From Platanthera guangdongensis (taxonomy: Eukaryota; Streptophyta; Magnoliopsida; Asparagales; Orchidaceae), in NCBI GenBank assembly GCA_039583875.1, contig CM077158.1, positions 120,029,900 to 120,093,899 of the forward strand: a DNA stretch of 64,000 nt, read 5' to 3'. Below are positions 44,840 through 56,896 of this stretch, in pieces; the stretch's first letter is position 1; the number at the start of each line of letters is the position of its first letter. The notes beneath the pieces are model-generated. The model was not told the origin of the DNA and made no database searches. It worked only from the letters and a program-made list of their open reading frames with translations. Both the position numbers and the translations under genes were made by a program.

Positions 44840-47752
44840 TGTAACGCCCCCGATTTTTCTGTGTTTTGTTTGATCTTTGGCTGACGTTACGATGGCGTAT
44901 TTCCGGCTTTTTGCCGTTGTAGAGCGTGGTTTTAGCTCTTAAGGTTCCCTGTGTAGCCTGTTTGTAGCCTGTTAGCAAGATTTCCCAACTAGCCGGAGTC
45001 CGTTTGATGACTCGGCTGGGCCTCTTAGGGAATGCTTGTGTTTCGGCTTCGGGAGGTGTTATCCCGGGTTTCGTTCGACGAATGCTAATTTCGACTTCGC
45101 AGTTGTGTTCGTAGCGTGAGTTTTTAGCTGCGGAGTGAATTTCGTCTTTTTCCGAGAAGTTTCGGGTTTCGTGTTGTTTTGATATTGAGTGTAAATAATT
45201 ATTATTATGTTGATTGTTTATTATTAAAACTGATATATATATAGTCTTGAGTTAGAATTAGGGCTGAGTTGATTTGTTTCTTCTTTTTTTTTCTCTGCTT
45301 GGTAGAAGCCGCTGCCTGTACGAGAGGAAGAGCACCGCCGGCCTACCCTAGCCTTCAGACGCCGATTTCCTGGAGATTTAGCAGTCGAAATTCAATTTCG
45401 GGAGTGGATCTGGACTGCCCTCGCCTGGATCTGCCTTCTTTCTGCTCCTCAGCTGGTGCTCTGCGGGTAGATCCGAGAGTGGGGGATGCCACCGACCTAG
45501 CTTTTCTGGTATTGAGGCAAGTGATGTCCCCTCATCCTTGCCACAGTTGATCTTTGTCTTTTTATTTGATTTAATTTCATCTTTTTCCTGCTTAGATCAT
45601 AGGGGTACGCTAGGGTTCGTTCCCGATCATGCCGTGGTTAGTGTAGAAAGTTCCAGTTAAAATCTCAATTTTCCAGAGGGATTGTGTCTATTAGGGACAG
45701 ATTTGGTTCGGTTCAGGTCGAGTAGTTGCGATTGTCGATGGTTGTTGTACCCTAGAGGGAGACCTCGTTCTCATTTCTGGTTGTGTGCTGGATCTGGCGC
45801 CTGAAGCTAGTCAGGGTGTCGACACCGTGGTGTCGACACCAGCCAGTCAGGGTGTCGACACCGTGGTGTCGACACCAGCCAGTCGGGGTGTCGACACCGT
45901 TGTGTCGACACCGGCCAATCGGGGTGTCGACACCGTTGTGTCGACACCGGCCAGTCGGGGAGTCGACACTTGGTGTCGACACCCGCAGCGGCAGTGTCGA
46001 CACCTTGTGTCGACACCGGCCGCAATGGTGTCGACACCCGCAGCGGCAGTGTCGACACCTTGTGTCGACACCGGCCGCAGTGGTGTCGACACTTGGTGTC
46101 GACACCCGCAGTGGCAGTGTCGACACCTTGTGTCGACACCGGCCGCATTGGTGTCGACACTTGGTGTCGACACCCGCAGCGGCAGTGTCGACACCTTGTG
46201 TTGACACCGGCCGCAGTGGTGTCGACACCCGCAGCGGCAGTGTCGACACCTTGTGTCGACACCGGCCGCAGTGGTGTCGACACTTGGTGTCGACACCAGC
46301 AGCGGTTGTATCGACACCTTGTGTCGACACCGGTTTGTCATGGTGTCGACACATCGTGTCAACACTGGGTGATGCCCTGGTTTTGGGGTCAGGGAGACTC
46401 GGGGTTGGTTTTGGTTAGGCGTGCAAGGCCGCATTGGTTGGACCCGACGTTTTTGCCTTGGGTTCGTGTGTTTCTTAGGACTGTTAGTGGGACTTTTCCC
46501 TAGGAGGGGGGGCATTGGGTGTTCGGCTAATTTCTCCATGCCGACTCTTGGGTTGTGGCAGGTGGTGGAGTTTTGGTGGCCTCTGGAGGGGTGGTTTTAT
46601 GTGGAGAGCTGTGGCCACCGCCGTTTGCCCCGATTTGGGTTGGTGTGTGTGGGACCCTAAAGCTGCCACTGTTTGACCCCTTAGCCCTTTTTGGGGTTGA
46701 TTTTGGTTATGTATTCAGACCCATGTTTTGACCACTGTCGCTTACCCACGTGTTAGGACTGTTAGTCCCTTTCCTGTTTATGCTTTCCTTTCTTTTGGAA
46801 TATGTATATGTCCTGATGCTGTTGCAGGCTCGCTTGGTAGGGCATGTTGGTTTTATTGCTCGCACTTGGTGTGCTCTGCGGTGTTTTAGACTGTACTCTT
46901 TTCTTACTGCCATCCCCTTTTCTTTTGCTTATAGCAGTTGTTGCCGGGTTGGTAAACCCTTCTTCTTATTTGTTAATTAATCTATCGCTCTATTTACCCT
47001 TTTTGATTGTTTCCTTGCTGAGGTGTTCTTTTCTTGAATGCCTCAGGTCCAGGTTGTAGCCAGTTCAGTGGCTAGGTCTTTTGGAGGGGCTTGTTGGTGG
47101 CCTCTAGGGTAGCTGAGGTAGCTGATCCCCGTTTTATTGTGAGGTAGTTCTTTACTTTTCTGTATAGACATACATACTCGCCAGTGGGTTCGTGTCAGGT
47201 TGTTGACGCCCACTGGTGGCCTCTTGTGATACTGGATATGAATTTAAACTGCTGATTTTGCCTACTTGTGGTTGGTTACTTGCTTCTGGGAAGGATTTAT
47301 GCTAGGTTGCATGTTAGATATTTTAAAACCTAAAAGTATTATTATATGTACCCCATGCATAACATGTTTCCAAATCAAAGACACTATTTTTCCTCAACGT
47401 AAAACACTATCTTTTCATACCTACTAAATTCACCTTAGGGTCGTGCACGCATAAGTCGTCCCCCGGGGACACTTATGCTCATTTAGGGTGTCAATTTAAT
47501 TGAACCAAAGTATTTTCTGCTGCACATAAATATAATTTTAACTATGGACTAGCTGATCCACCGGGCCGAAGGATACGGCCATTCAACATAACTGATTTTC
47601 TTTCTTATTTAAACAACAATTTTCCTTAAAATCTAATGTCTGGAGTTTTGCCTGAGCATGTGCAGTTATCCCCTGCACGACGTGACATCACGACACATGT
47701 TTTCTCTTACTCTGATACGATTTTTACCGTTGAGAAAATACGGGTTGTGACA
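44840..47752 (+). mobile_element. Solo LTR of a Tekay/Del-like gypsy element
   Basis: TGTAACGCCCCCG start and gggttgtgaca end, 2913 bp, with flanks acctc (44835-44839) and gcctc (47753-47757), a target duplication with one change. The interrupted copia B RNase H reads on across it. It aligns at both ends with the LTR at 51419-54596: the first 250 bp and the last 1.3 kb are close, and the middle differs. No internal genes, so it arose by recombination between two LTRs. Confidence 0.9.
45800..46360. repeat. GTGTCGACAC palindrome array in the solo LTR
   Basis: About 25 copies of the perfect palindrome gtgtcgacac, spaced by alternating short linkers (cgtggtgtcg, ccgcagcggcagt, cggccgcagt) in units of about 36-55 bp. 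Dense SalI-type sites (gtcgac). It produces long mirror-image open frames on both strands that are not genes. Confidence 0.95.
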
Positions 47753-48860
47753 GCCTCTTTCGTTGCATTCACAACGGCGATATACTCAGTCTCAGTTGTA
47801 CAATCAACAACTGTGTCCTTCTTGGAAATCTTCTAGCTTACAACTCCTCCATTCAGGCAAAATACAAAATCTAATTGAGACATTGAGTCGTCTCTATCAG
47901 TCTGGAAGCTAGCATCCGTGTAACCCTTTAAAACGAGCACTTCCTCTCCACCAAACTCCAAGAATACATCCTTTGTCCTTATCAAGTATTTTATGATATT
48001 CTTGACTGCTGTTCAGTGACTATCAACAAGATCAGACTGATACCTGCTATTCATGCTCAAAGCATATGAGATATCGTGTCGTGTACGTAACATCACATAC
48101 ATGATTGATCTAATTGCCGAAGCATATGAAATCAACTTTATGTGGTCCTTATCCTCCAAAGATTTAGAACACTGGTGCTTAGAGAGACTCACACTATGAG
48201 ACATGGGTAAGAATTTATTCTTGGACTCAAGCATGATGAACTGTTTTAACACCTTCTCAATGTATGTACTTTGTGTCAAACCCAACAACTTCTTCGATCT
48301 ATATTTATAGATCTTAATACCAAGTATATAAGTCAATTCACTCAAGTCTTTCATAGAAAAGCAGTCTCCTAGGTTGGTCTTAATAACTTGCAGGGTCAAA
48401 ATATCATTTTCCATCAGCAGTATGTCATCTACATACAATATCAGGAAAACAAGAATGCCCCACTAATTCTCTTGTAAACACAAGACCCATCTTCGTTCTT
48501 GATGAAACCAAACTCTTTGATTTTCTCATCAAACGTAGATTCCAATTTCGAGAAGCTTATTTCAATCCATAAATGGATCTCTGCAGTTTGCATATTTTAG
48601 TGACTTCATTTGCAGATATAAAACCCTTGAGTTATGTCATGTACACTTCCTTAAGAAGGTTTCCATTAAAAAAAGCTATTTTGACATCCATTTACCAAAT
48701 CTCCCAGTCATATTACGCAACACTAGTAGATAGAATTCCGATGGACTTCCCCATAACAACAGGGGAAAAGTTCCATAGTCAACACTATGAATTTGTTTGA
48801 AACGTTTAGCCACTAATCGCCCTTTGAGTGTCTGTACATTCTCATCCATGTTAAAGATTT
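47753..48860 (-). pseudogene. Copia B reverse transcriptase and RNase H start, many stops
   Basis: Upstream end near 48860 fuses directly to gag. It contains MDVKIAFFNGNLLKEVYM, LQRSIYGLK, the catalytic YVDD at 48424-48435, KDLSELTYILGIKIY and RHDISYALSMNSRYQ. RNase H begins KGYTDASFQTD and reaches TTETEYIAVVNATKE at the solo LTR. Stops interrupt it, for example TGA at 48016-48018 and TAG at about 47835, both where the family has Trp, and TAA at about 48560 for Gln. No enzyme could be made. Confidence 0.85.
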
Positions 48861-49610
48861 GTGATCAAAATATGACTTATGTTCCACCTTAGTCTTCTTG
48901 GATCCCTTGCCCTTGCCTTTATGCACTATTAGTATGGGGCTAACAGACTTAGTCTTCTTCAGGTTGATTTTGGCAGTTCTCAATATGCATATGAGCTCGG
49001 GCAGTGTCTTGTCAATTTCATTCGTGCTGTAGTTCAAGACGAACTGCTCATAATGGTCCGACAATGATTGTAGGATATGATCAGTGGCCAACTCTTGGCC
49101 CAAGTGAAAACCCAGTCTCCCAAGGTTCTCAATGTACTCAATCATCTTGAGTACATGAGTCCCTACTCTGTCTCGAGCTCCCATCTTGCATTGAAACAAT
49201 GCCTTAAAGATGTTAAGACTCTCTTGCCGAGCTTGCCCTTGAAACATTTTCTTCAGGTGCTCGATTATCTCATAAACACACATATTTTCATGTTACTTCT
49301 GATGCTCAAAGTTCATGATAACAAACATGAGACATTCAACATCTAAGGTGTCATCTTCATACTTCTTATAAGTATATTTGTCTGCACGAGAGGCAGATAC
49401 GACTGGCTCCTCGGGGGGATCTTTTTCCAAAACATAGAGCTTACGCTCTTGCCTGAGAACAATTCTCAGGTTCCTGTACCAGTCTAGGAAGTTAGTCTCA
49501 TTGAGCTTATCTTTCTCAAGGATTGCTATATGGAACAAGGTGGAGTACGAACTAGTTGCTATGGATATTCTACAAGAAATTATGCAAAATAATTTAGTAC
49601 TATATTTCAA
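48861..49610 (-). pseudogene. Copia B gag, truncated and broken
   Basis: Two frames (49610-49293 and 49283-48813) form one gag of the plant copia type: LNETNFLDWYRNLRIVLRQ, EEPVVSASRADKYTYKKYED, YEIIEHLKKMFQGQARQE, HVLKMIEYIENLGRLGF and LELATDHILQSL-like wording. A stop at 49293 and a frame change separate them. The expected zinc knuckle is missing: the frame passes from a Lys-rich stretch (KGKGKGSKKTK) straight into the start of reverse transcriptase. Confidence 0.85.
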
Positions 49611-51418
49611 AATATAATTTTATTTTAATAAACACTTTTGTTAAATACTCCTACTATTTTGATCAAATTGATAACTCTCAATATCAATTCAGAGAGTTTA
49701 TGCGAGCTACTTTTTAGTAGAGAAGATCGGTATTTCATCAACACCATAAGTCAGCTTTGGCTGATCATCCATAGTGTGACTATTTAGGTAGGCAACCTTT
49801 GCCAATTACTTCATCATGCAACTCTTGTATGGTTGATGAATAACTCTTTATTCAGATCCATCATATGGTGCATGCCAACTCTATGCCTCTAGACACTTAA
49901 CCTTTGAGATCACATAGTTAAGTTGGACCCGATGTCGACAGTGGGATAGATTAATGTACCTTACTTTGACAAGCTCACACATCATCGATCGAGGCAGGAA
50001 GAGTGTCATCTATCGAAAAGCATCCATATACTTATTATTGGATTGAAGGATTTTTTTAGATATTTAATTAACAATTAATTATGATTAATATTTAACCATT
50101 GTGCACATTCACAAAATATATACATCACAACATTCGCATTCCAGATACATCTCAGATGCGCACAAAATAAAATCATCAATACTTGATGTAAAAAGGATTA
50201 AATCTGAACATTTAAAACATCTCTAAATCTTCAGATTTACATGTATTGGACACAGACACAAACAATCTTCCTTATGGCAGTAGGCAAGCTCGTCTCTCAT
50301 TGTTGAATTCAAAATTCAAGACAGAATTTGGTTTCATAAACCACATAGAGAGACAGTTACTGCTAAGGGAAAAATAATTATGAAACATGAAAATCGCAGC
50401 AAATCACAGACGTTCCTGGCGTGATTCCAAAGGGCAGCGCCAGGAACAAAAGAGAACCACAATGAGTAAATCATCAATATTTGATATTCTAGGAATAAAT
50501 CTGGATATTTAGAACAGTTCTAAATTTCCTGATTTACACGCACTGGATCGAGAATAATGCAGACCCATAGTTTCGACAGATGAAACACTATGCGTTCTTA
50601 GATTCGGTAATTAAAATAAATACGCAGTGAACAATATTTCTCTAAATTTACACTACCGATGACTTTAACCAATTAGTGGCACAATTTTAATCACGCACAA
50701 AACAAAGGGTCGTTACCCCTTTTAGAGATTGAACAAGGGCCATATGCCAATGGTCGCTCAAGCGAATAGGACCTATCCGATCCGGACAATTAACACGTCA
50801 AATTAGATTTATTCGCAAACATTCACAAAACCAACACGAGAGGATTCACACAAAAATAACGATTTAAAACCAAGTCCAAAATCAATCCCAAATTAATTAA
50901 AAACGAGGTCGACCAAATCACTTGAACTCGAGGAGAATTCAAGGGTAGTGAACCCAATTTCTTGTAGCGTTCACGAGATCTACCCGATCCGATCCATACG
51001 AAAATGTTCGGATAATTTACGCTTGAAATTTAGATTTTAATTAAGCATGATTTCAATATAAATCGGGATAATATACTAGTCTTCTATTTTCACCAAATCT
51101 CACAAATAATTTAGAAGAAACACACACAAGATGGTTTTAGAAAATCGTTACCAAAATCCCAAGAAGTCCGTCCACAATATTGAGTGGAGGAAGCGCTCAC
51201 GACGATGGTTGATTTCTATTTCCACGCAAACGACGGATCCGCACCGACGATGAAGACACGAGCCATTTTCCTTTGCAATAACCCTAGGAGTGGGAGAAAC
51301 CGTGACGGACAATATATATATGGAAATAATAGAGAGAAAAGGTGGTGGATGTAATATTCCAAGGTGGTGGAAGAATATATATAGAAAGAGGGTGGTCGGG
51401 TGGTTGGAAGGAGTCAAG
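49611..51418 (-). other. Copia B 5' leader and probable 5' LTR remnant
   Basis: 1.8 kb without a gene. No primer-binding site was found. Near 51318 and 51375 lie tatatatat stretches followed on the minus strand by ccctagggttattgc-type 5' UTR sequence, so the right part may be LTR R/U5. It does not match the 42138-43584 LTR by eye. Two related blocks with words taaatct, then gatttaca lie at 50205 and 50505. Confidence 0.4.
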
Positions 51419-54400
51419 TGTAACGCCCCCGGTTTTTCTTTGTTTTGTTTGATCTTGGATTGGCGTTACGATGACACATTTTCCGGCCTTTCGTCGTTGT
51501 AGAGCGTGGTCTTAGCTCTTTAGGTTCCTTGTGTAGCCTGGTTGTAGCCTGTTGGCAAGTTTCCCCAGCTAGCCGGGGTCTGTTTTGGTGACTCGGTTGG
51601 TCCTCTTAGGGAAATGCTTGTGTTTTGGCTTCGGGAGGTGTTAGCCCGAGTGTGCGATCATCGGATGTTGTTTTTGACCTCACCGTTGTTTTGGTAGATT
51701 GGTTGTTTAGCTACGGTGCGAGTTTTGGTCGAAATCCGAGATCGTTTGCCTTAGCGTCATTTCGACGATTATTTTGTTAGCTGTATGTTGGTTGTGCTGT
51801 GTGTGGCCTGTTGTAGCCGAGCTAGTAGGCTGGTGCCTTGCTTTCTTTTGCTAGGAGTTAGCAGGTTTTTTGGGGGAAAGTTGGGTGACATGGCCTGGGT
51901 CACGGGCGTGACCCAGGGCGTGTCGTGCTCGGGTGGAGCTTTCTTTTCTGTGGTCGACGATTTTTGGTCGACGAGGTTTTTGTAGGAACACGGCCTATGA
52001 CACAGGCGTGTCACAGGGTGTGTCCCCCTTCGGTTCGTCGAGCTGCGCTCGATGGTCGTCAGGCGGAGTTTTAGTGAGAACACGGCCGTGTCACGGGCAT
52101 GTCGTATTGGACATGGGCGTGACATGGGGCGTGTCTCTCTGTTCGACGATCAGCGCTCCACGATCATCGAGTGGTGTTTGAGTTGGTACACGGCCTGTGA
52201 CACGGGTGTGTCACCTGTTTCGTCGAGCAGAGATTGACGTTCGTCGAGTGGGTAGGTGTGTGAGTACACGCCCCGTGACACGGGCGTGTCGGGCCGTGTC
52301 ACGGGCGTGTCTGGGGCGGGTCCCATGTTTCGTCGAGTGGAGATCGACGTTCGTCGAGTAAGTACATGCCCCGTGACACGGGCATGTCGGGCCGTTTCAC
52401 GGGCGTGTCTGGGGCGTGTTCCGTACTTTTTCTCCTGAGAGCATCTTTTGTTGCCGTGAACCATTTTTCCTCCTCATTTTTCATCGTTCCCGAGTCTGGA
52501 GAGCTTCTAGCAGAAGGGTTTTGAGAGGAGGCAGTGGTTTTTTGGCCGGTGTTTGCGGAAGGAAGCTCGTTTTTCTCGTGCGATAGCGGATTTGGCTTGC
52601 TCTCTTCTCGATCTTCCCTTCCATGTAAGTTTTTCTTGATTTAGGGTTTGATTCTAGGAGTTGTAAATATCTAATTTCTTTTCTTTTCCTCAACTTTCAG
52701 TTTTGGTCTTCTAGGTGTCCGATCTTGCCGCCGGTGCCAAGCGGTGGTGTTAGTTGTTGTTTTTCCTGGAGGTAGAGACAAGTGGCTCCCTTGCCCTTGC
52801 CAAATTATTCTAACTCTTGCTCTGTTTTCATTTCCCTGTGCAATACTTCTGTATTCTTTATCTTTTTCCTCCTTAGATAGTTAGAGCAATAGGATGTTTT
52901 TTTTCCCTTCATTTCAGTCATGGGCCGTTTCTTTGCCTTTTTATAATTAAATCAATGTTCTCTCTTTTGTCTGAGGTTTGGTGTACAGTGGGTAGCTAGA
53001 GTTAGGGTGAGGCTGCGGTTAGTTACAGTTTAGGTTTAGTTGCGGTAGCCCGAGTAGTTAGGATGGAACAGAGGGTTGGGATTAAATTTCCAACTCCCTG
53101 TTTTAGCGCGTTGAGAGAGTTTAGGCTGCGGTTTTGACTAAAACTGACGTTTACCCTAAGTGGAAAGAGCTGACGGCGTCGAGTGAGCCGAGTTCACTCA
53201 ACACCATCACCCAGCGTAGGATTGCGGCTAAGTATTTTGGGCGTCAAGTGAGTGGAGCTTACTCAACGCCGCGTCGAGTGGGCTCGACGTTTCTGTCTTG
53301 GGTTCGTGTGTTTCCATAGGATTGTTAGTGTGACTTTTCCCTTTCTCTAGGGGGTGGTATTGGGTGTTCGACTAGTTTTGCATACCGACTCTTGGGTTGT
53401 GGCAGGTGGTGGAGTTTTGGTGGCCTCTGGAGGGGTGGATTTTGATGTGGAGAGCTGTGGCCACCGACTTTTGCCCCGGTTTGGGTTGGTGTGTGTGGGA
53501 CCCTAAAGCTGTCACTGTTTGACCCCTTAGCCCTTTTTGGATCTGATTTTGATTATGTATTCAGATCCATGTTTTGACCACTGCCACTTACCCACGTGCT
53601 AGGACTGTTAGTCCCTTTCCTGTTTATGTTTTCTCTTTCTTTTGGACATATATGTACATGTCTTGTTGCTGTTGCAGACTCTTTGTAGGGCATGTTGCTT
53701 TTATTGCCCGCACTTGGAGTGCTTTGCTGTGCTTTAGACAGTGCTCTTTTCTTACTGTCATGCCCTTTCTTTTGCTTATAGCAGTTTGTTGCCGGGTTGA
53801 TAAACCCTTCTTATTTGCTCATAACTCTGATGCTCTATTTACTTTTTTGACTATTTTCTTGCTGAGGTGTTCTTTTCTTGAATGCCTCAGGTCCAGGTTG
53901 TAACCAGTTCAGTAGCTAGTTCTTTTGGAGGGGCTGGTTGGTGGCCTCTTGGGTAGCTGAGATAGCGGATCCCCGATTTTGTGAGGTAGTTATTTACCTT
54001 TCTGTATAGACATACATACTCACCAGTGGGTTCGTGTCAGGTTGTTGGCGCCCACTGGTGGCTTCTTGCGATGCTGGGTATGAACTTAAACTGCTATTTT
54101 TTTGCCTATTTGTGGTTGTTTACGTGCTTCTGGGAAGGATTTATGCTAGGTTGCATGTTAGATATTTTAAATCCTAAAAGCATTATTATATGTACCTCAT
54201 GCATAACATATTTATAAAACAAAAACACTATATTTCCTTAGCGTAAAAAGACTATCTTTCATACATACTATATTCACTTTAGAGTCGTGCATACCATGAG
54301 TCGTCCCTCGGGGACACTTATGCTCATTTAGAATGTCAATTTAATCGAACCAAAGTATTTTCTGCTGCGTATAAATATACTTTTATTTGTGGACTAGCTG

Positions 54401-54596
54401 ATCCACCGTGCCGAGGGATACAACCTTTCAACATATCTGATTTTCTTTCATATTTAATCAACGATTTTCCTTAAAAACAAAGGTCTGGAGTTTTGCCTGA
54501 GCGTGTGCAGTTATCCCCTGCACGACGTGGCATCACGACACGTGTTTTCTCTTGCTCTGATACGATTTCATCATTGAGAAAATGCGGGTTGTGATA
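51419..54596 (+). repeat. 5' LTR of the Tekay/Del-like element
   Basis: 3178 bp, TGTAACGCCCCCGG to cgggttgtgata (terminal CA changed to TA). It aligns with the solo LTR at both ends. It contains an intron-like or UTR-like GC and T-rich middle and the array at 51890-52430. It was inserted into the 5' part of copia B at gagtcaag. Confidence 0.88.
51890..52430. repeat. CACGGGCGTG palindrome array in the Tekay-like LTR
   Basis: Words gacacgggcgtgtc, cgtgacacgggc and acacggcc recur about a dozen times, mixed with gttcgtcgag blocks (ttcgtcgagtgg, agatcgacg). It stands where the solo LTR has its gtgtcgacac array. Confidence 0.82.
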
Positions 54597-54615
54597 GTTG
54601 CTATTAGAGGGAGGT
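54597..54615 (+). promoter_or_regulatory. Decayed primer-binding site of the Tekay-like element
   Basis: gttgctattagagggaggt directly follows the LTR. It resembles the common TTGGTATCAGAGC site (initiator tRNA-Met) with a few substitutions. Confidence 0.6.
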
Positions 54616-55281
54616 TGCTTGACAAATGGTTGGGCAACCTTTCCCTTGTTTTCATTAGTGGTTAGCGTCATACCATACACACACCGATATGTCATCAACA
54701 CGTCTTGGCTAAAGCACGAACACTACACTCATGAGCATAAAGAAGTATACGGGGCATATTATGTAGTATGGGATGCATAATATGTGTTTGCATATGGATC
54801 CACCATAGGAGGCAACATGTGAGGGTTATGTAGTATGGGATGCATAACCTCACCACATGAATGCGGCTAGCACGTTTTCTTTTTCGTTGCATGGGAATGT
54901 TATGTAGTATGGGATGCATAACATTTTCATGTGTACGTCGCTCATGGCATGCATTAAGGCCTTTTTAGAATGCATAGCACATCATGCATAACATAACATC
55001 TCATAAGCACAACGTGTCAAGCTAAAAATTTGCATGATGACATATGTACACACATGGTTTTGAGTCAAAAAGAATACAAATACATGCATTCATGGTTTAG
55101 GCACATGAGTTAGTTTGATGGTGGTGAACCATCTTAGGTTAAACATAACATCATCATGGTAAAAACAACTCCCAGAGCAAGTTTTGCAGTTGAAGTTCAT
55201 ATTTAAGTGTGTTCGTCTGTACCGGGTAGTTTTGTTCTAGCTATTGGGCTAGGTTTTATCTAAATCTTGTGCGATTATAGG
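54616..55281 (+). other. Leader of the Tekay-like element with three 21-bp repeats
   Basis: The word tatgtagtatgggatgcata, plus one a, occurs exactly at 54760-54780, 54827-54847 and 54901-54921. Apart from this no feature; no reading frame is supported before gag. Confidence 0.8.
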
Positions 55282-56610
55282 ATGGCGAGACGTCCTGCAA
55301 CGAGATCGACCCCCCAATCCGAGGGTGAGACGTCAGGAGCGCAGAGCGAGGCGTTGGTAGAAAACCTGCGGCAGAGTAATGAAGCTTTATCGAGGCAGGT
55401 AGTGGCTATGCAGGCTCAGATTCAGTCCCTTGTAGCAGTGGTGGCGGGACAGACTCCGAGAGTCCCGGACCCCGCTGAGGGGGTAGCTGTTCCTGCCCCT
55501 CCTGCTCCTCTTGTGCCTTTGGTTGTGGTGCCCCCAGAGATGGCATTTATATCCCAGTTTCAGCGGCTGAGACCCCCTACTTATGATGGGCAAGCAGATT
55601 TCATGATTTTGGATGACTGGCTGATTACCATTGAGGAGATGTTCTCTTACTCAGGGATTACGGACGATCAAAGTGTGATGCTCGCTGCCTACCAGCTCAA
55701 GGGCTTAGCAAAGAATTGGTGGATGAGGGAGAAAGAGAGCATGGTGGCAGGGTGCTCTTGGGAGTCATTTAAGGTGATGCTGCTGAGTAAGTTCCTGCCT
55801 ACAGTCGAGAGGGACCGGCTGATGAATGACTTTCTCCATTTGAAGCAGAGGAAACTCACGGTTAGTGAGTATGAGATTGAGTTTAGTAAGTTGAGTCGGT
55901 TTGCTCCTAGTCTGGTGTGTGTTGAAGCAGACCGAGTTAAGCGATTTCTAGGTGGACTAAGAAGCGACATTCAGCAGTTAGCGAATGCCTACGGAGCAGT
56001 CAGTTATGCCAGCGTGGTCGAAGCTGCCTTGAGAGTTGAGGCCATTGAGAATGCCAAGAATAGAGGCCAGCATTTGAGGAAGGATAAGCGGAAGTCCGGT
56101 GGAGGGAAGAGCCCTCAAGAACCTGATGCTGTCTCGAGAAAGAAGAACAAAGAGGTTTGTAGTTTCTATGGTCGGCCAGGCCACCCCTTTGAGATGTGTT
56201 TCAAAAGGTTGGGAGCGCATAAGAAGGAACAGGTGCACGCAATTCAGGGTGCTCCGAGAGGAGACTTGGTATGTGCCTTGTGTGGAAGGAAGGGGCATGA
56301 GGCTGCCCGTTGCTGGTTGAAAGATAAGGTCTGTTTTCAGTGCGGCCAGAAGGGTCATCTCAAGACAAAGTGCCCACAGTTCCAGCCTGTTCTGCAGCCA
56401 GTTACCCTTCTGGCTTTGCCCCCGCCTCAGCAATTGGATAGAGGAAAGGGGAAGCTGAATGTGCTTTCGGCAGACGAAGCGCAGGCTTCGACCCAGGTTA
56501 TCTCAGGTTCGACTCCTCCCCAGTCGTTTCGTTATGTTCCCTTTTTGGTTGTAGTTTTCATTTTAGCATTTGTGGCCTTAGATGCGTGCGCTATTTGTAG
56601 GACGATTTAA
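55282..56610 (+). CDS. Gypsy Gag with zinc knuckles
   Basis: Starts at ATG 55282 (MARRPATRSTPQSEG); the open frame extends 15 bases further upstream without ATG. The N-terminus has a short coiled coil (LRQSNEALSRQVVAMQAQIQSL), then the retrotransposon gag domain (LRPPTYDGQADFMILDDWL, AAYQLKGLAKNWWM, FLHLKQRKLTVSEYEIEFSKL). At the C-terminal end are three knuckles: CSFYGRPGHPFEMC (second Cys changed to Tyr), CALCGRKGHEAARC and CFQCGQKGHLKTKC, the last two intact. The last 25 residues are hydrophobic and look like an out-of-frame tail. The frame ends at 56610, overlapping the protease frame from 56582. Gag would form the particle. About 440 residues, in the usual range. Confidence 0.88.
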   Translation: MARRPATRSTPQSEGETSGAQSEALVENLRQSNEALSRQVVAMQAQIQSLVAVVAGQTPRVPDPAEGVAVPAPPAPLVPLVVVPPEMAFISQFQRLRPPTYDGQADFMILDDWLITIEEMFSYSGITDDQSVMLAAYQLKGLAKNWWMREKESMVAGCSWESFKVMLLSKFLPTVERDRLMNDFLHLKQRKLTVSEYEIEFSKLSRFAPSLVCVEADRVKRFLGGLRSDIQQLANAYGAVSYASVVEAALRVEAIENAKNRGQHLRKDKRKSGGGKSPQEPDAVSRKKNKEVCSFYGRPGHPFEMCFKRLGAHKKEQVHAIQGAPRGDLVCALCGRKGHEAARCWLKDKVCFQCGQKGHLKTKCPQFQPVLQPVTLLALPPPQQLDRGKGKLNVLSADEAQASTQVISGSTPPQSFRYVPFLVVVFILAFVALDACAICRTI

Positions 56611-56896
56611 GGTAAAGAACCGCTGGGCGCGCGTTCTCTTCGACTCAGGCGCTACCCACTCGTTTGTGGCTAGAGCCTTCGTGGAGCGGTTCAGTTTGGG
56701 CCTAGATCGTGTTGGTGGTTCCTTTTGCGTTAAGTTCCCCTCCGGTGACTCTGTGGTTACGGACCTGGGTGTCCTTGATTGTCCGATTTTGTTGGGGGAT
56801 TTTATAGCCAAGGCAGATCTGAAGGTGATTGACCTGGAGGACTTTGATGTTATCTTGGGCATGGACTGGTTGTCAAGATACGATGCTGTTATCTAG
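56582..56896 (+). pseudogene. Gypsy protease (retropepsin), nonsense mutation
   Basis: A frame different from Gag, overlapping its end. The catalytic motif VLFDSGATHSFVA is at about 56633-56672, followed by the characteristic DLEDFDVILGMDWLSRYDA. It stops at TAG (56894-56896) just after, probably in place of Trp or another residue. The phase stays open to another stop near 56969-56971 and then to 57155, so the linker between protease and reverse transcriptase is recognisable, but broken twice. Confidence 0.85.

Larger units (their letters stand above)
42138..51418 (-). mobile_element. Ty1/copia element B (Tork-like), internally deleted
   Basis: 3' LTR 42138-43584, a long 3' untranslated part, then RNase H, reverse transcriptase and gag on the minus strand. 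Protease and integrase are missing; gag joins reverse transcriptase near 48860. It is interrupted by a solo LTR at 44840-47752 and by the LTR of the Tekay-like element at 51419. Its 5' LTR is not recognised. Assignment to a Tork-like clade rests on the gag wording ILEKDKLNETNFLDWYRNLR. Confidence 0.8.

Noticed and set aside
45752..46539. Long mirror-image reading frames on both strands rich in VSTP and CRHK words
   Set aside because: They come from the gtgtcgacac palindrome array; both strands read alike because the unit is its own complement.
49611..51418. A second LTR pair for copia B
   Set aside because: I looked for a copy of the 42138-43584 LTR here and found no matching stretch, so no 5' LTR is claimed.
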